From JAQGMO01 sp050954505 (GTDB lineage Bacteria > Pseudomonadota > Gammaproteobacteria > Burkholderiales > Burkholderiaceae_D): a stretch of DNA of 10,914 bases. This document shows, piece after piece, positions 1-7,885 of the stretch. Positions within the stretch are counted from its first letter, which is position 1. Every line of letters begins with the position of its first letter. A program made the position numbers and the translations under genes. Under the pieces are notes generated by a model. It was not told the DNA's origin and did no database searches. It worked only from the letters and a program-made list of their open reading frames with translations. The stretch is taken from NCBI GenBank assembly GCA_050954505.1, contig JBPBPY010000397.1:1-10914 (forward strand), written 5' to 3'.

Positions 1-2
1 AG

Positions 3-98
3 TACCAGGAGCGCACCGCGGCGTTGAAGGATGACGTCAGCCGCACGGAAAAAAACATTGAAGCACTTAAGCGCGAGATCGGCAACAGCGGGAAATAA
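3..98 (+). CDS. C-terminal fragment of a small coiled-coil protein (possibly DUF4124-type)
   Basis: The third frame is open from the left edge of the window and ends at a TAA at 96-98, giving 31 residues that begin YQERTAAL and end EIGNSGK. The fragment is highly charged and has the heptad-like spacing of a coiled coil (Leu/Val/Ile among Lys, Glu and Arg). An intrinsic terminator follows 28 bp later, as expected for a real gene end. In Oxalobacteraceae, as I recall, a small DUF4124-domain protein with a charged helical tail often lies between glnA and ntrB, which would fit this position. The diagnostic N-terminal domain is outside the window, so the family name is inference only. That it is the end of a coding sequence is fairly secure. 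Confidence 0.55.
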   Translation, partial: YQERTAALKDDVSRTEKNIEALKREIGNSGK

Positions 99-126
99 AC
101 GCTTAAAATACACCAGGACTTGTTCG

Positions 127-166
127 AAAAGGCTGCGGGCGATTGATCGTTTCGGCAGCCTTTTTT
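127..166 (+). terminator. Intrinsic terminator between the upstream gene and glnL
   Basis: A 10-bp arm AAAAGGCTGC (127-136) pairs perfectly with GCAGCCTTTT (155-164), and the T run continues to 166. The 18-nt loop contains a smaller nested hairpin (CGAT 140-143 with ATCG 146-149). A G/C core with A/T flanks and a six-T run is the classic Rho-independent form on the plus strand. It lies after the TAA of the upstream gene and about 20 bp before the glnL start, so it should reduce read-through into glnL-glnG. A comparable terminator lies between glnA and glnL in enterobacteria. Confidence 0.85.
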
Positions 167-187
167 CATTGCTTTGACTGGACTCGC

Positions 188-1261
188 TTGACTACACCGA
201 ATATCACACTGGGTGGCCTGGAACTATTGTCGTCGGCCGTCTTGATCCTCGACGCCGAGGGACGCATCACCTTTGCCAACCCGGCTGCGGAAACCTTGCT
301 GGAGAGCTCCTTCAAGGTACTCCAGCATCAAAAGCTGGCCGACCTGTTTCCCAATGGTGCCAAACTCGACTCGATTTTCGAAGATGCGCTGGCTTACCGC
401 TTTGCCGACAAGCGCCAGGACCTGGTGCTCGAGCGCGCCGGCCGCGAGTCGCTGCAGGTGCAAATCAATGTCAGCGCGCTGGAAAACCCGGTCACCCCGG
501 TATTGATCGAGCTGCGCGAAAACGTCCAGCAGCTCAAGCTCGACCGTGAAGAACGGCTGTTGGACCAGAGCCAGGCCAACAAGGAACTGATTCGCAATCT
601 GGCGCATGAAATCAAGAATCCACTGGGCGGCATCCGCGGTGCAGCGCAATTGCTGGAGCTGGAATTGCCCGAACGCCACTTGCGCGAATTGAGCGAATAT
701 ACCCAGGTCATCATCAAGGAAGCCGACCGCCTGCAAACGCTGGTCGACCGGCTGCTGGCACCACATCGGCGGCCACACATCGTTGGCGACGTCAACATCC
801 ATGAAGTATTCGAGCGCGTGCGCAGTTTGATCACCGCCGAATTTCCTGCCGGCTTGACGATCAAGCGCGACTACGATCTGTCCGCACCTGAATTTCGCGG
901 CGACAAGGAGCAATTGATCCAGACCGTGCTCAACATTGCCCACAATGCAGCGCAGGCGCTGTCGGTGCGCATGGCGGCCGGCGATGCAGTACTCAAATTC
1001 CAGACCAGAGTGGCGCGCCAGGTGACCTTGCACAAAGTCCGTTACCGCCTGGCATTAGACTTGCATATCACGGATAACGGGCCCGGCATCCCGCCCGACA
1101 TTCAGGACCGGATTTTCTATCCCCTGGTATCGGGACGTGATGGCGGCAGCGGACTCGGGTTGACGCTGGCCCAGACATTCGTGCAGCAGCACATGGGTGT
1201 GATCGAATGTGAAAGCCGGCCGGGGTATACGGATTTCCGGATTCTGATACCACTGCCCTGA
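188..1261 (+). CDS. glnL: Nitrogen regulation sensor histidine kinase NtrB (NRII)
   Basis: Cytoplasmic histidine kinase/phosphatase that, in known systems, phosphorylates NtrC under nitrogen limitation and dephosphorylates it when bound by PII. With the TTG start at 188 the protein is 357 residues (E. coli 349). Residues ~10-110 form a PAS domain (SAVLILDAEGRITFANPAAE). The H-box RNLAHEIKNPLGG places the phospho-accepting His at residue 140, close to His139 of E. coli. The N-box is QTVLNIAHNAAQAL, and the G boxes are DNGPGIPP and GGSGLGLTLAQ. There is no membrane segment. The frame is open back to a TTG at 143, but that start lies inside the terminator hairpin and adds 15 residues unlike the family, so I chose TTG 188 (MTTPNITLGG). 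The ribosome binding site there is weak, so the exact start is uncertain. The stop is 65 bp before the glnG start, implying an operon. Confidence 0.93.
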   Translation: MTTPNITLGGLELLSSAVLILDAEGRITFANPAAETLLESSFKVLQHQKLADLFPNGAKLDSIFEDALAYRFADKRQDLVLERAGRESLQVQINVSALENPVTPVLIELRENVQQLKLDREERLLDQSQANKELIRNLAHEIKNPLGGIRGAAQLLELELPERHLRELSEYTQVIIKEADRLQTLVDRLLAPHRRPHIVGDVNIHEVFERVRSLITAEFPAGLTIKRDYDLSAPEFRGDKEQLIQTVLNIAHNAAQALSVRMAAGDAVLKFQTRVARQVTLHKVRYRLALDLHITDNGPGIPPDIQDRIFYPLVSGRDGGSGLGLTLAQTFVQQHMGVIECESRPGYTDFRILIPLP

Positions 1262-1326
1262 CGACGCCTGGCCGCACCGACAGCGGGCGAGGCGGCAATC
1301 AATTGAAGCAGGAAATCGAAACGACT

Positions 1327-2856
1327 ATGAAACCAATCTGGATTGTTGACGACGACGAGTCGATTCGCTGGGTGCTGGAAAAAGCCCTGGCCCGCGAAAG
1401 TCTTGTTACCCGCAGTTTTTCCAATGCCCGCGATGCCATGGCGGCACTCAAGACCAGCACCCCGCAGGTGCTGGTATCGGACATCCGCATGCCGGGAGAG
1501 TCGGGACTGGAATTGCTGCAGGTGGTCAAGACCGAACATCCCGGCCTGCCGGTCATCATCATGACGGCATTTTCCGACCTTGATTCAGCGGTCGCCGCGT
1601 TCCAGGGCGGCGCCTTCGAATACCTGGCCAAGCCGTTCGACCTCGACAAGGCCGTTGGCCTGATCCGGCGCGCGCTGGAGGAAAGCCTGCGCGAAGCCAG
1701 TGTCGAACAAGCCCAGGCGGAAACGCCCGAGATTCTTGGCCAGGCGCCGGCAATGCAGGACGTCTTTCGCGCCATCGGACGGCTGTCGCAGTCGAATGTG
1801 ACGGTGCTCATCACGGGCGAATCCGGTACCGGCAAGGAGCTGGTGGCGCGCGCCCTGCACAAACACAGTCCGCGTGCAGCGCAGCCGTTCATTGCACTGA
1901 ACACGGCGGCAATCCCCAAGGATCTGCTGGAGTCGGAACTATTCGGCCATGAACGCGGTGCCTTTACCGGCGCCCAGGCGACCCGGCGGGGGCGTTTCGA
2001 ACAGGCCGACAACGGCACCTTGTTCCTCGATGAAATCGGCGACATGCCATTTGACTTGCAGACCCGGCTATTGCGGGTGCTCTCGGACGGCCATTTCTAT
2101 CGCGTTGGCGGCCACCAGCCATTGAAGGCCAATGTAAGGGTGATTGCCGCCACCCACCAGAATCTCGAACACCGGGTGCGCGAAGGCTTGTTCCGCGAAG
2201 ATCTGTATCACCGCCTCAATGTCATCCGCCTGCGCTTGCCCAGCTTGCGCGAGCGGCGCGAAGACATCCCCATCCTGACGCGCTATTTTCTCTCGCAAAG
2301 CGCCAAGCAACTCGGGGTGGAGGCAAAACGCATGTCCGAACACGCCTACCAGTTTTTGAGCGGCCTGGATTTGCCGGGCAATGTGCGCCAGCTGGAAAAC
2401 CTGTGCAACTGGATTACCGTGATGGCACCGGGCCAGACCGTCGAGGTCAAGGACCTGCCGCTGGAACTGACCGAAGGACGCGAGACGCCCATGCCATCGC
2501 TGGCGCCGCCGGTACTGGCTGCCAGCATGCCGATGCCGGGCCAGCCGGCGGATGGCCACTCCGATGGCGCCGGCCGTGGCGCGCCAGGCGTGGATGGCGA
2601 CGGCAGCCTCGCAGCGGGGGCCATGCGCAGCAGCTGGATCAGCCTGCTGGAAGCCGAAGCGGCAACCATGCTTTCTGCCGGCCGGCCGGAGGTCATGGAT
2701 GCACTGGGCCGCCAATTCGAGTCCGCCCTGATCAAGACGGCGCTCAAGCATACCCATGGGCGCAAGAATGACGCGGCGGTGCGGCTGGGCATAGGCCGCA
2801 ATACCATCACCCGCAAGATCCACGAACTGGGCATCGACGGGGCCAAGGACGAATAG
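1327..2856 (+). CDS. glnG: Nitrogen regulation response regulator NtrC (NRI)
   Basis: Sigma-54-dependent activator phosphorylated by NtrB; in known systems it turns on glnA, ammonium transport and other nitrogen-scavenging genes. The protein is 509 residues from ATG 1327 (E. coli 469). The receiver domain has acidic residues 8-10 (WIVDDDESIRW), the phospho-acceptor Asp52 in VLVSDIRMPG, and Lys102 in YLAKPF. The AAA+ domain has Walker A GESGTGKE (164-171), the sigma-54 contact loop GAFTGA (211-216), Walker B GTLFLDEIGD (230-239) and the arginine-finger region LFREDLYHRL (288-297). A Fis-type helix-turn-helix lies at ~481-503 (AAVRLGIGRNTITRKIHELG). A Pro/Ala/Gly-rich linker (~385-433) accounts for the extra length. 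A TTG at 1303 would add eight residues, but the family begins at MKPIWIVDDD, so I use 1327; an AGGA lies about 13 nt upstream, which is a long spacing. Confidence 0.96.
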   Translation: MKPIWIVDDDESIRWVLEKALARESLVTRSFSNARDAMAALKTSTPQVLVSDIRMPGESGLELLQVVKTEHPGLPVIIMTAFSDLDSAVAAFQGGAFEYLAKPFDLDKAVGLIRRALEESLREASVEQAQAETPEILGQAPAMQDVFRAIGRLSQSNVTVLITGESGTGKELVARALHKHSPRAAQPFIALNTAAIPKDLLESELFGHERGAFTGAQATRRGRFEQADNGTLFLDEIGDMPFDLQTRLLRVLSDGHFYRVGGHQPLKANVRVIAATHQNLEHRVREGLFREDLYHRLNVIRLRLPSLRERREDIPILTRYFLSQSAKQLGVEAKRMSEHAYQFLSGLDLPGNVRQLENLCNWITVMAPGQTVEVKDLPLELTEGRETPMPSLAPPVLAASMPMPGQPADGHSDGAGRGAPGVDGDGSLAAGAMRSSWISLLEAEAATMLSAGRPEVMDALGRQFESALIKTALKHTHGRKNDAAVRLGIGRNTITRKIHELGIDGAKDE

Positions 2857-2899
2857 CGCTTTTCAGGCAGTCTGCCCCGGAATGCGTTAGTCTTGGGGC

Positions 2900-3484
2900 A
2901 TGCCTGATCTATTGTCCGCCACTGCGCTGGCCGGGGGACTCTCCTGGGCCAGCGGCATCCGTCTGTACATGACCGTGTTCATGGCGGGTGCGTTTGCCAG
3001 CCTCGGCTGGATCAAGTTGCCCGCCACGCTCGATGTGCTGCAGTCGCCCTGGGTGCTGGCTGTATCGGGCATCTTGCTGGTGATCGAATTCCTGGCTGAC
3101 AAGGTCCCCGGTTTCGACTCGGCCTGGGACGCGCTGCATACCTTCATTCGCATTCCCGCCGGCGCAGTGCTGGGCGCTGCCGCACTGGGCCAGATGGACC
3201 CGGCCTGGAGCGCCGTGGCCGGACTGCTTGGTGGCACGCTTGCTGCCGGCGCTCATTTCACCAAGGCCGGCAGCCGCGCACTGATCAATACCTCGCCGGA
3301 ACCATTTTCCAACTGGGCGGCTTCGTTTTCGGAAGAGGCCGTGGTGGCTGGCGGCCTGCTGGCCGCTTTTTTCCATCCCTGGGTGCTGTTTGCACTCCTG
3401 GTGGTGTTTTTCATTGCTGCGCTGTGGCTGTTGCCGAAGTTATGGCGTGGCTTGCGCTGGCTGTTTCGAAAGCTTGCAACCTGA
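2900..3484 (+). CDS. DUF4126 family integral membrane protein
   Basis: A hydrophobic protein of 194 residues resembling the uncharacterised DUF4126 family. Segments likely to cross the membrane are roughly 5-33, 44-63, 88-115 and 148-188. The N-terminal stretch GLSWASGIRLYMTVFMAG and the motif DKVPGFDSAWDALHTFIR, followed by a Gly/Ala-rich segment, are the family-like parts that I recognise. The C-terminus is basic (LWRGLRWLFRKLAT), consistent with a cytoplasmic end. The ATG at 2900 has a GGGG just upstream at close spacing. It starts 43 bp after glnG on the same strand, and its TGA (3482-3484) overlaps an ATG in the frame of the following permease (ATG at 3484). Co-transcription with its neighbours is plausible. 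Its biochemical role is unknown. Confidence 0.82.
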   Translation: MPDLLSATALAGGLSWASGIRLYMTVFMAGAFASLGWIKLPATLDVLQSPWVLAVSGILLVIEFLADKVPGFDSAWDALHTFIRIPAGAVLGAAALGQMDPAWSAVAGLLGGTLAAGAHFTKAGSRALINTSPEPFSNWAASFSEEAVVAGGLLAAFFHPWVLFALLVVFFIAALWLLPKLWRGLRWLFRKLAT

Positions 3485-3552
3485 TGCCGTCCCCGTCTGA
3501 TGAGTCTCTTCCTCCAGCCCATGTTCCAATGCCGCCAGGCGCATCGTTGACG

Positions 3553-6117
3553 ATGTTCTGGCGCACTGCGCGCCAGGCCTGGCGCATGACCCGGCGTGAC
3601 TGGCGTACCGGAGAACTGCGTTTCCTGCTCATTGCACTGGTGGTGGCGGTCGCGGCGCTGTCCTCGGTCGGCTTTTTTGTCGACCGCATGCGCAATGGCA
3701 TGAACCGCGATGCCAACCAGCTGCTCGGTGCCGATCTGGTGGTGCGTGCCGATGGACCGGTCGAGCAGCGCTGGACCGATGAAGCCCGGCGGCGAGGCTT
3801 GTCGGTGGCACAGACAGTGAATTTCCCCAGCATGGCAAGCTCCGGTGAAGGCGAGGGCATGCTGTCCCAGCTGGCGTCGATCAAGGCCGTCACGCCCGGT
3901 TATCCACTGCGCGGCAATTTGAAGTTGCTGGCGGCAACGGCAAGCGCTGGCGCCACGCCAGGCACATCCAGCGGGCTTGCCGATGCCATCGATGCCTCCA
4001 TTGTCACGCGCCAGACGCCGGCCCCCGGCACGGTCTGGGTCGATCCCGGGCTGATGGCGGCGCAAAACCTGCAGCGTGGCGGCCAGCTGAAACTGGGCGA
4101 GCGCAGTTTCACGATCAGCGCGGTAATTGCCAGCGAACCTGACCGGGGCGCGTCGTTCATGAATTTTGCCCCGCGCGTGATGCTGGCCGAAAGCGATCTG
4201 GCCGGCACCGGCCTGATCCAGGATGGTTCGCGTGCAACCTACCGCCTCCTGGTTGCCGGCGCAGCGCCAGCGATGCTGCTGTACCAGCGCTGGATCGAAG
4301 CCGATATCGCCAGCTCCGGGCAAAAGGGCGTGCGGCTGGAATCGCTGGAATCAGGGCGCCCGGAAATGCGTGCCACGCTTGACCGCGCCGAACAATTTCT
4401 TTCGCTGGTCGGTTTGCTGTCGGCCATGCTGGCTGCCGTCGCCATTGCCATGGCGGCGCGCCGCTTCATGGTGCGCCACCTCGATGCCTGCGCCATGCTG
4501 CGCTGCCTGGGACAGACGCAAAACCAGGTGATGTTGCTGTACCTGATCGAATTCCTGCTCATTGGTATCGCAGGCAGTGCCCTTGGTGCCGCAGGCGGTT
4601 TCGCTGCGCACTTCGTCCTGCTTGAATGGCTGGGCCGGCTGGTGACCCATGACCTGCCGCCGGCGACCATGCTGCCTGCCTTCCAGGGCATAAGCACCGG
4701 CTTGATCCTGCTGGTCGGTTTTGCGCTGCCGCCAGTGCTCCAGCTGCGCAATGTGCCGCACAACCGCGTGATCCGCCGCGAGCAAGACACACCCCAGGCC
4801 ATGACCGTGGCCAGCTACGTACTGGGACTGGCAAGCTTCATCGGGCTGTTGTTATGGCAAGCCGGCAACATCAAACTGGGCATGCTGACTGCCGCGGGAT
4901 TTCTTGGCGGTCTGCTGGTTTTTGCACTGGTGGCATGGATCAGTCTGAAAGCCTTGCGTCCCCTGCGCAACTGGTCGCAGCATCCGGCCTGGCGCTTCGC
5001 CATCACGGCCTTGCAGCGCCGGCCTGGCGCCACTGTCGTCCAGGTCGTTGCCTTGGCGATCGGTTTGATGGCCTTGCTGCTGCTGACCGTCATCCGTGCC
5101 GACCTGGTACAGGCATGGCGCGCTTCCACTCCGGCCGATGCGCCCAACCAGTTCATCATCAATATCCAGACCGATCAGACCGCGGGCGTCAAGGCACGCC
5201 TGCAAGCCGCCGGCGTGCAGGCGCCCATGCTGTATCCGATGATACGTGGCAGGCTGGTGCGCATCAATGCCACGCCCATCGTCGGCGACACTTACGCAGA
5301 CGACCGCGCCAAGCGGCTGGTCGAGCGCGAGTTCAATCTGTCGGCGCTTGCTGCACTGCCATCCCAGAACCAGATTACCGCCGGGCGCTGGTTCGGCAGC
5401 AGTGCCACGGCCGAAGCCTCGGTGGAAGAGGGCCTTGCCAAAACCCTCAACCTGAAACTGGGCGACAAACTGGTGTTCGACATTGCTGGCCAACAGGTCG
5501 AAGCCGCCATCACCAGCTTGCGCAAACTCGAATGGGGTTCGATGCAGGTGAATTTCTTTGTCATCATCAATCCGCAGGCAATGCTCGACATGCCGCAATC
5601 GTGGATCACCGCCGTGCGACTGCCGGCCGAACGGCCGCAGGCAGTCAGCAGCCTGATCCGCGAATTTCCCAACCTGACCGTGGTGGATATCGGCAGCCTG
5701 GTGCGCCAGATCCAGGAGGTCGTCGACCAGGTTGTCGCCGCTGTGGAATTCCTGTTCCTGTTTACCCTGGCTTCCGGTGTGCTGGTGCTGTATGCGGCAC
5801 TGGCCGGCTCCCAGGACCAGCGTTTGCGGGAAGCAGGCATCCTGCGTGCATTGGGGGCAACGCGGCGGCAGCTGTCACAGGCGCAGCGTTTCGAATTTGC
5901 CCTGACTGGTGCGCTGGCAGGTTTCCTGGCAGCGAGCGGAGCGGCCGCAGTTGGCTGGGCACTGGCAAAGTATGTCTTCAGCTTTGAATGGCAGTTCAGC
6001 CCGCTGGTCTGGCTGGCGGGCATTGCCGTTGGTGTGGCATGTGCGCTGGTGGGCGGATGGGCAGGGTTGCGCAATGTACTGCGCCAGCCGCCGCTGTCAA
6101 CCTTGCGCGAAGCCTGA
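3553..6117 (+). CDS. FtsX-like/YbbP-type ABC transporter permease
   Basis: Large inner-membrane permease of 854 residues from ATG 3553, in the size range of YbbP-type proteins (E. coli YbbP 804). Layout: one TM (~24-44, RFLLIALVVAVAALSSVGFF); a large periplasmic MacB-type domain; an FtsX core with several TMs (~285-405) containing the loop LDACAMLRCLGQTQNQV; further TMs to ~520; a second periplasmic domain; and a second FtsX core at the C-terminus with the loop LREAGILRALGATRRQL. Two FtsX cores and about 10 TMs are the YbbP pattern. Family members work with a YbbA-like ATPase, which I do not see here, so it must be elsewhere. The frame is open upstream; ATG 3484 (overlapping the DUF4126 stop) and ATG 3529 are alternatives. 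I chose 3553 because the family-like sequence begins at MFWRTARQAWRMTRRDWR. The substrate is unknown; lipid or lipoprotein handling is suggested for relatives. Confidence 0.9.
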   Translation: MFWRTARQAWRMTRRDWRTGELRFLLIALVVAVAALSSVGFFVDRMRNGMNRDANQLLGADLVVRADGPVEQRWTDEARRRGLSVAQTVNFPSMASSGEGEGMLSQLASIKAVTPGYPLRGNLKLLAATASAGATPGTSSGLADAIDASIVTRQTPAPGTVWVDPGLMAAQNLQRGGQLKLGERSFTISAVIASEPDRGASFMNFAPRVMLAESDLAGTGLIQDGSRATYRLLVAGAAPAMLLYQRWIEADIASSGQKGVRLESLESGRPEMRATLDRAEQFLSLVGLLSAMLAAVAIAMAARRFMVRHLDACAMLRCLGQTQNQVMLLYLIEFLLIGIAGSALGAAGGFAAHFVLLEWLGRLVTHDLPPATMLPAFQGISTGLILLVGFALPPVLQLRNVPHNRVIRREQDTPQAMTVASYVLGLASFIGLLLWQAGNIKLGMLTAAGFLGGLLVFALVAWISLKALRPLRNWSQHPAWRFAITALQRRPGATVVQVVALAIGLMALLLLTVIRADLVQAWRASTPADAPNQFIINIQTDQTAGVKARLQAAGVQAPMLYPMIRGRLVRINATPIVGDTYADDRAKRLVEREFNLSALAALPSQNQITAGRWFGSSATAEASVEEGLAKTLNLKLGDKLVFDIAGQQVEAAITSLRKLEWGSMQVNFFVIINPQAMLDMPQSWITAVRLPAERPQAVSSLIREFPNLTVVDIGSLVRQIQEVVDQVVAAVEFLFLFTLASGVLVLYAALAGSQDQRLREAGILRALGATRRQLSQAQRFEFALTGALAGFLAASGAAAVGWALAKYVFSFEWQFSPLVWLAGIAVGVACALVGGWAGLRNVLRQPPLSTLREA

Positions 6118-6165
6118 GCGGGCGCTGGCAACCGGTGCTGGCGGATCTGCTCCAGCGCAAAACCG

Positions 6166-6200
6166 CCGTGCAGCCCCCGGTCAATACAGGGGCTGCACGG
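6166..6200 (-). terminator. 12-bp perfect inverted repeat between convergent genes, likely terminator of the leftward genes
   Basis: CCGTGCAGCCCC (6166-6177) pairs perfectly with GGGGCTGCACGG (6189-6200) around an 11-nt loop. It begins 7 nt past the stop codon of the minus-strand gene ending at 6207. On the minus strand the stem is followed, three bases later, by four T's (complement of 6159-6162), a modest terminator tail. On the plus strand no T run follows directly, so it may act weakly or not at all for the permease that stops at 6117. A second, looser inverted repeat (GCGCTGG 6122-6128 with CCAGCGC 6152-6158) lies beside it without a T run. The 89-bp convergent gap holds nothing else. 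Confidence 0.65.
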
Positions 6201-6206
6201 TGTGCT

Positions 6207-7838
6207 TCAGGTGTTTTCTTCCGACGATTGCCGTGGCGTCAGATTGGCACGCGGCTTGACGGGTTTCAAGTCGCTCTTGCCGCGCAGCGTCAATTTTTCC
6301 AGATCGTCCTTGTTGAGCATGACTTGAGTACCCCAGACCGGCCGGCGCGGTTTTGCCGGTACATCGGGCAGCACCCTGTTCGACGGTGCAACAGTCTCCG
6401 GTACAGTCCGCTGCCTGTCCTGCCAAGGCGTCGTTGGAAATGCCGATCCGTGCACCTGCTCTTCACGCTGGAGCGTGCGCAAGTCCTGCGTGTCTCTGGC
6501 GTCGGCAATGTCGCGAATGTCCCGAATGTCCCGAATGTCGCGCTCGTCACGGTTGTTTTTCGTGTCCTTGGTGTGTTTCACGCCGCGACTGTGACGCGTG
6601 CCGCGCGCCGGAAGATCCTGCTTTGCAAAGGTTTCCAGCGTCGCATCCGTACGGCTTGTGGTCTTGCGCGAATGGCCATGATGATGACGCACGCTGCCTG
6701 CTTCACGCGTTGCGCGCGACTTCGGCGTCCTGGGTTCTGCAAAATCGGCTATCTCCGCTGCTTTCGTGGCTGGCATGGCTGGCATGGAAAGATGGGTATG
6801 CTTGCGCCGTTCCTTGCGATGTTCACGCGCCGCCTGCATTTTGCTGGCACTCAATTTCGCTGGCTGGCGCTGTACCGTGGCAAGGGCGGGTTCATGCGAT
6901 GGGACAGCGCCCACGATTTTTCCGCCTCGCGGTTTGCTTGTCGGCTCGGGTGCAGTGATGCGCGCACTGCTGGTGCTTGCGCTGGCAGATTTTTCCAGTC
7001 TTTCCTGTGCAGTTTTCTCGCGGGCTTTCACCGCATCGAGTTTGTCCGGCCCGCTTTGTTCGGCAGCATTGTCCTGGGCTTTTTTCTTCAGGTAATTTGC
7101 TTTCCTGTGGTCGCCGGCAAGATTGTCGAAACTGATGTCTGCACCGGCTTGTTCTGCCACGACCAAGGCAACCATGCCCTCGAGCAGCGAGACGATACCG
7201 CTCGGGAAAAACTTGTCACGGGCTGCATCGAAGCGTTCCAGGCTGGCGGCCAGCGTTTTCCTCAATACCGGTATTTCGAGCGCGGGATTCAGATGGCCCA
7301 GTGCCGCCATCACCCATTTGCGCAACTCATTGCTGTTTTCACTGCGATGGAAATCGCCAGGCAGGCGCGCTAGGATCTTGCGCATGACCTGGAAACCATT
7401 GATGCCGATTTCATTCCTGAGCTCGGTTTCCTTGAATTCCCATGCCTGGGAATAGTCATTGCGCAGTGGCAGCCGATCCTGCTCGGCCTTTTCATAGGCG
7501 GCACTCATGGATAGCAACGAGCCGGCGGTCGGAACTGTTTCGCTGTCTGGCTGCACGCCGAACGCAATATCGAGGCGATGCTCTTTCACGCAGGGCAAGC
7601 CTTCATCCGCAGTCATGGCCAGATGATAAGCAACTTTCAATAACTCGCGGCTCAGTTTTCGCGCCGGCTTGCTGCTCACCTTGATGAACAGGCCGGCGGG
7701 CTTGCCGAGCTCGCTGGCAATGCCGCCTTTTATCTTTGCCGTGGCGGGCCGTTGGCGCAGCCAGTCCGATATATCCTTGACGGCGCTGCCCTCCTTGAGG
7801 AAGAAACGTTTGCTGGATGATTCAAGATTGTTGTTCAT
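6207..7838 (-). CDS. Hypothetical protein, helical module plus long basic disordered tail (paralogue of the upstream gene)
   Basis: A 543-residue protein of unknown function. Residues ~50-232 look folded and helical and contain GFQVMRKILARLPGDF (148-163) and an 'EIPVLRKTL...MVALVVAE' run. The same region appears in the gene at 8009-9898 (GFRAIRKVLANLPAGF), with the shared GLP marker 68 and 66 residues before GF, so the two are paralogues. From ~240 on, the sequence is low-complexity: a Lys/Ala-rich helix (245-285), Ser/Thr/Pro stretches, a basic patch AREHRKERRKHTH (337-349), HHHGHS (385-390), and an Arg-Asp-Ile repeat (RDIRDIRDIRD, 434-444). There is no signal peptide or TM. The ATG at 7838 has a strong GAGAGGGAG just upstream. 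The paralogy, RBS and terminator support a real gene over the long antisense frame at 5988-7373. A secreted or nucleic-acid-binding role is possible but unproven. Confidence 0.82.
   Translation of the reverse strand: MNNNLESSSKRFFLKEGSAVKDISDWLRQRPATAKIKGGIASELGKPAGLFIKVSSKPARKLSRELLKVAYHLAMTADEGLPCVKEHRLDIAFGVQPDSETVPTAGSLLSMSAAYEKAEQDRLPLRNDYSQAWEFKETELRNEIGINGFQVMRKILARLPGDFHRSENSNELRKWVMAALGHLNPALEIPVLRKTLAASLERFDAARDKFFPSGIVSLLEGMVALVVAEQAGADISFDNLAGDHRKANYLKKKAQDNAAEQSGPDKLDAVKAREKTAQERLEKSASASTSSARITAPEPTSKPRGGKIVGAVPSHEPALATVQRQPAKLSASKMQAAREHRKERRKHTHLSMPAMPATKAAEIADFAEPRTPKSRATREAGSVRHHHGHSRKTTSRTDATLETFAKQDLPARGTRHSRGVKHTKDTKNNRDERDIRDIRDIRDIADARDTQDLRTLQREEQVHGSAFPTTPWQDRQRTVPETVAPSNRVLPDVPAKPRRPVWGTQVMLNKDDLEKLTLRGKSDLKPVKPRANLTPRQSSEENT
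6502..6546 (-). repeat. 9-bp tandem repeat encoding Arg-Asp-Ile repeats
   Basis: Five consecutive 9-bp units with plus-strand consensus TCSCGAATG: TCGGCAATG (6502), TCGCGAATG (6511), TCCCGAATG (6520), TCCCGAATG (6529) and a degenerate TCGCGCTCG (6538). The two central units are identical. On the coding (minus) strand they give the RDI repeats in the disordered tail of the 6207-7838 gene. Because the unit is a multiple of three, copy number can change without a frameshift. Confidence 0.8.
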
Positions 7839-7841
7839 CTA

Positions 7842-7850
7842 CTCCCTCTC
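7842..7850 (-). promoter_or_regulatory. Ribosome binding site of the 6207-7838 gene
   Basis: On the minus strand GAGAGGGAG (7850-7842) precedes ATG 7838 by three bases; the GAGAGG part is six bases away. It is one of the clearest Shine-Dalgarno sequences in the window and fixes the start at 7838. It lies within the open extension of the preceding gene's frame, whose next stop codon overlaps this ATG. Confidence 0.7.
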
Positions 7851-7885
7851 TGACATTGTTGACATGATTTTCGATTTGCGTTCCG

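Noticed and set aside
143..187. Upstream TTG start for glnL at 143
   Set aside because: It lies within the terminator hairpin and adds residues (MIVSAAFFHCFDW...) unlike the NtrB family; TTG 188 puts the phospho-His at residue 140 as expected.
3253..4323. A 356-codon minus-strand open frame
   Set aside because: It is antisense to the DUF4126 and permease genes, both clearly real, and its composition is typical of a complement shadow.
6122..6158. Second inverted repeat GCGCTGG/CCAGCGC after the permease stop, as a plus-strand terminator
   Set aside because: Only 7 bp with a 23-nt loop and no T run after it; not convincing as an intrinsic terminator.
5988..7373. A 461-codon open frame on the plus strand, antisense to the 6207-7838 gene
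   Set aside because: Its product is Cys/Arg/Phe-rich with no domain-like pattern. The opposite strand has a strong RBS, a paralogue and a terminator, and the frame would overlap the end of the permease.
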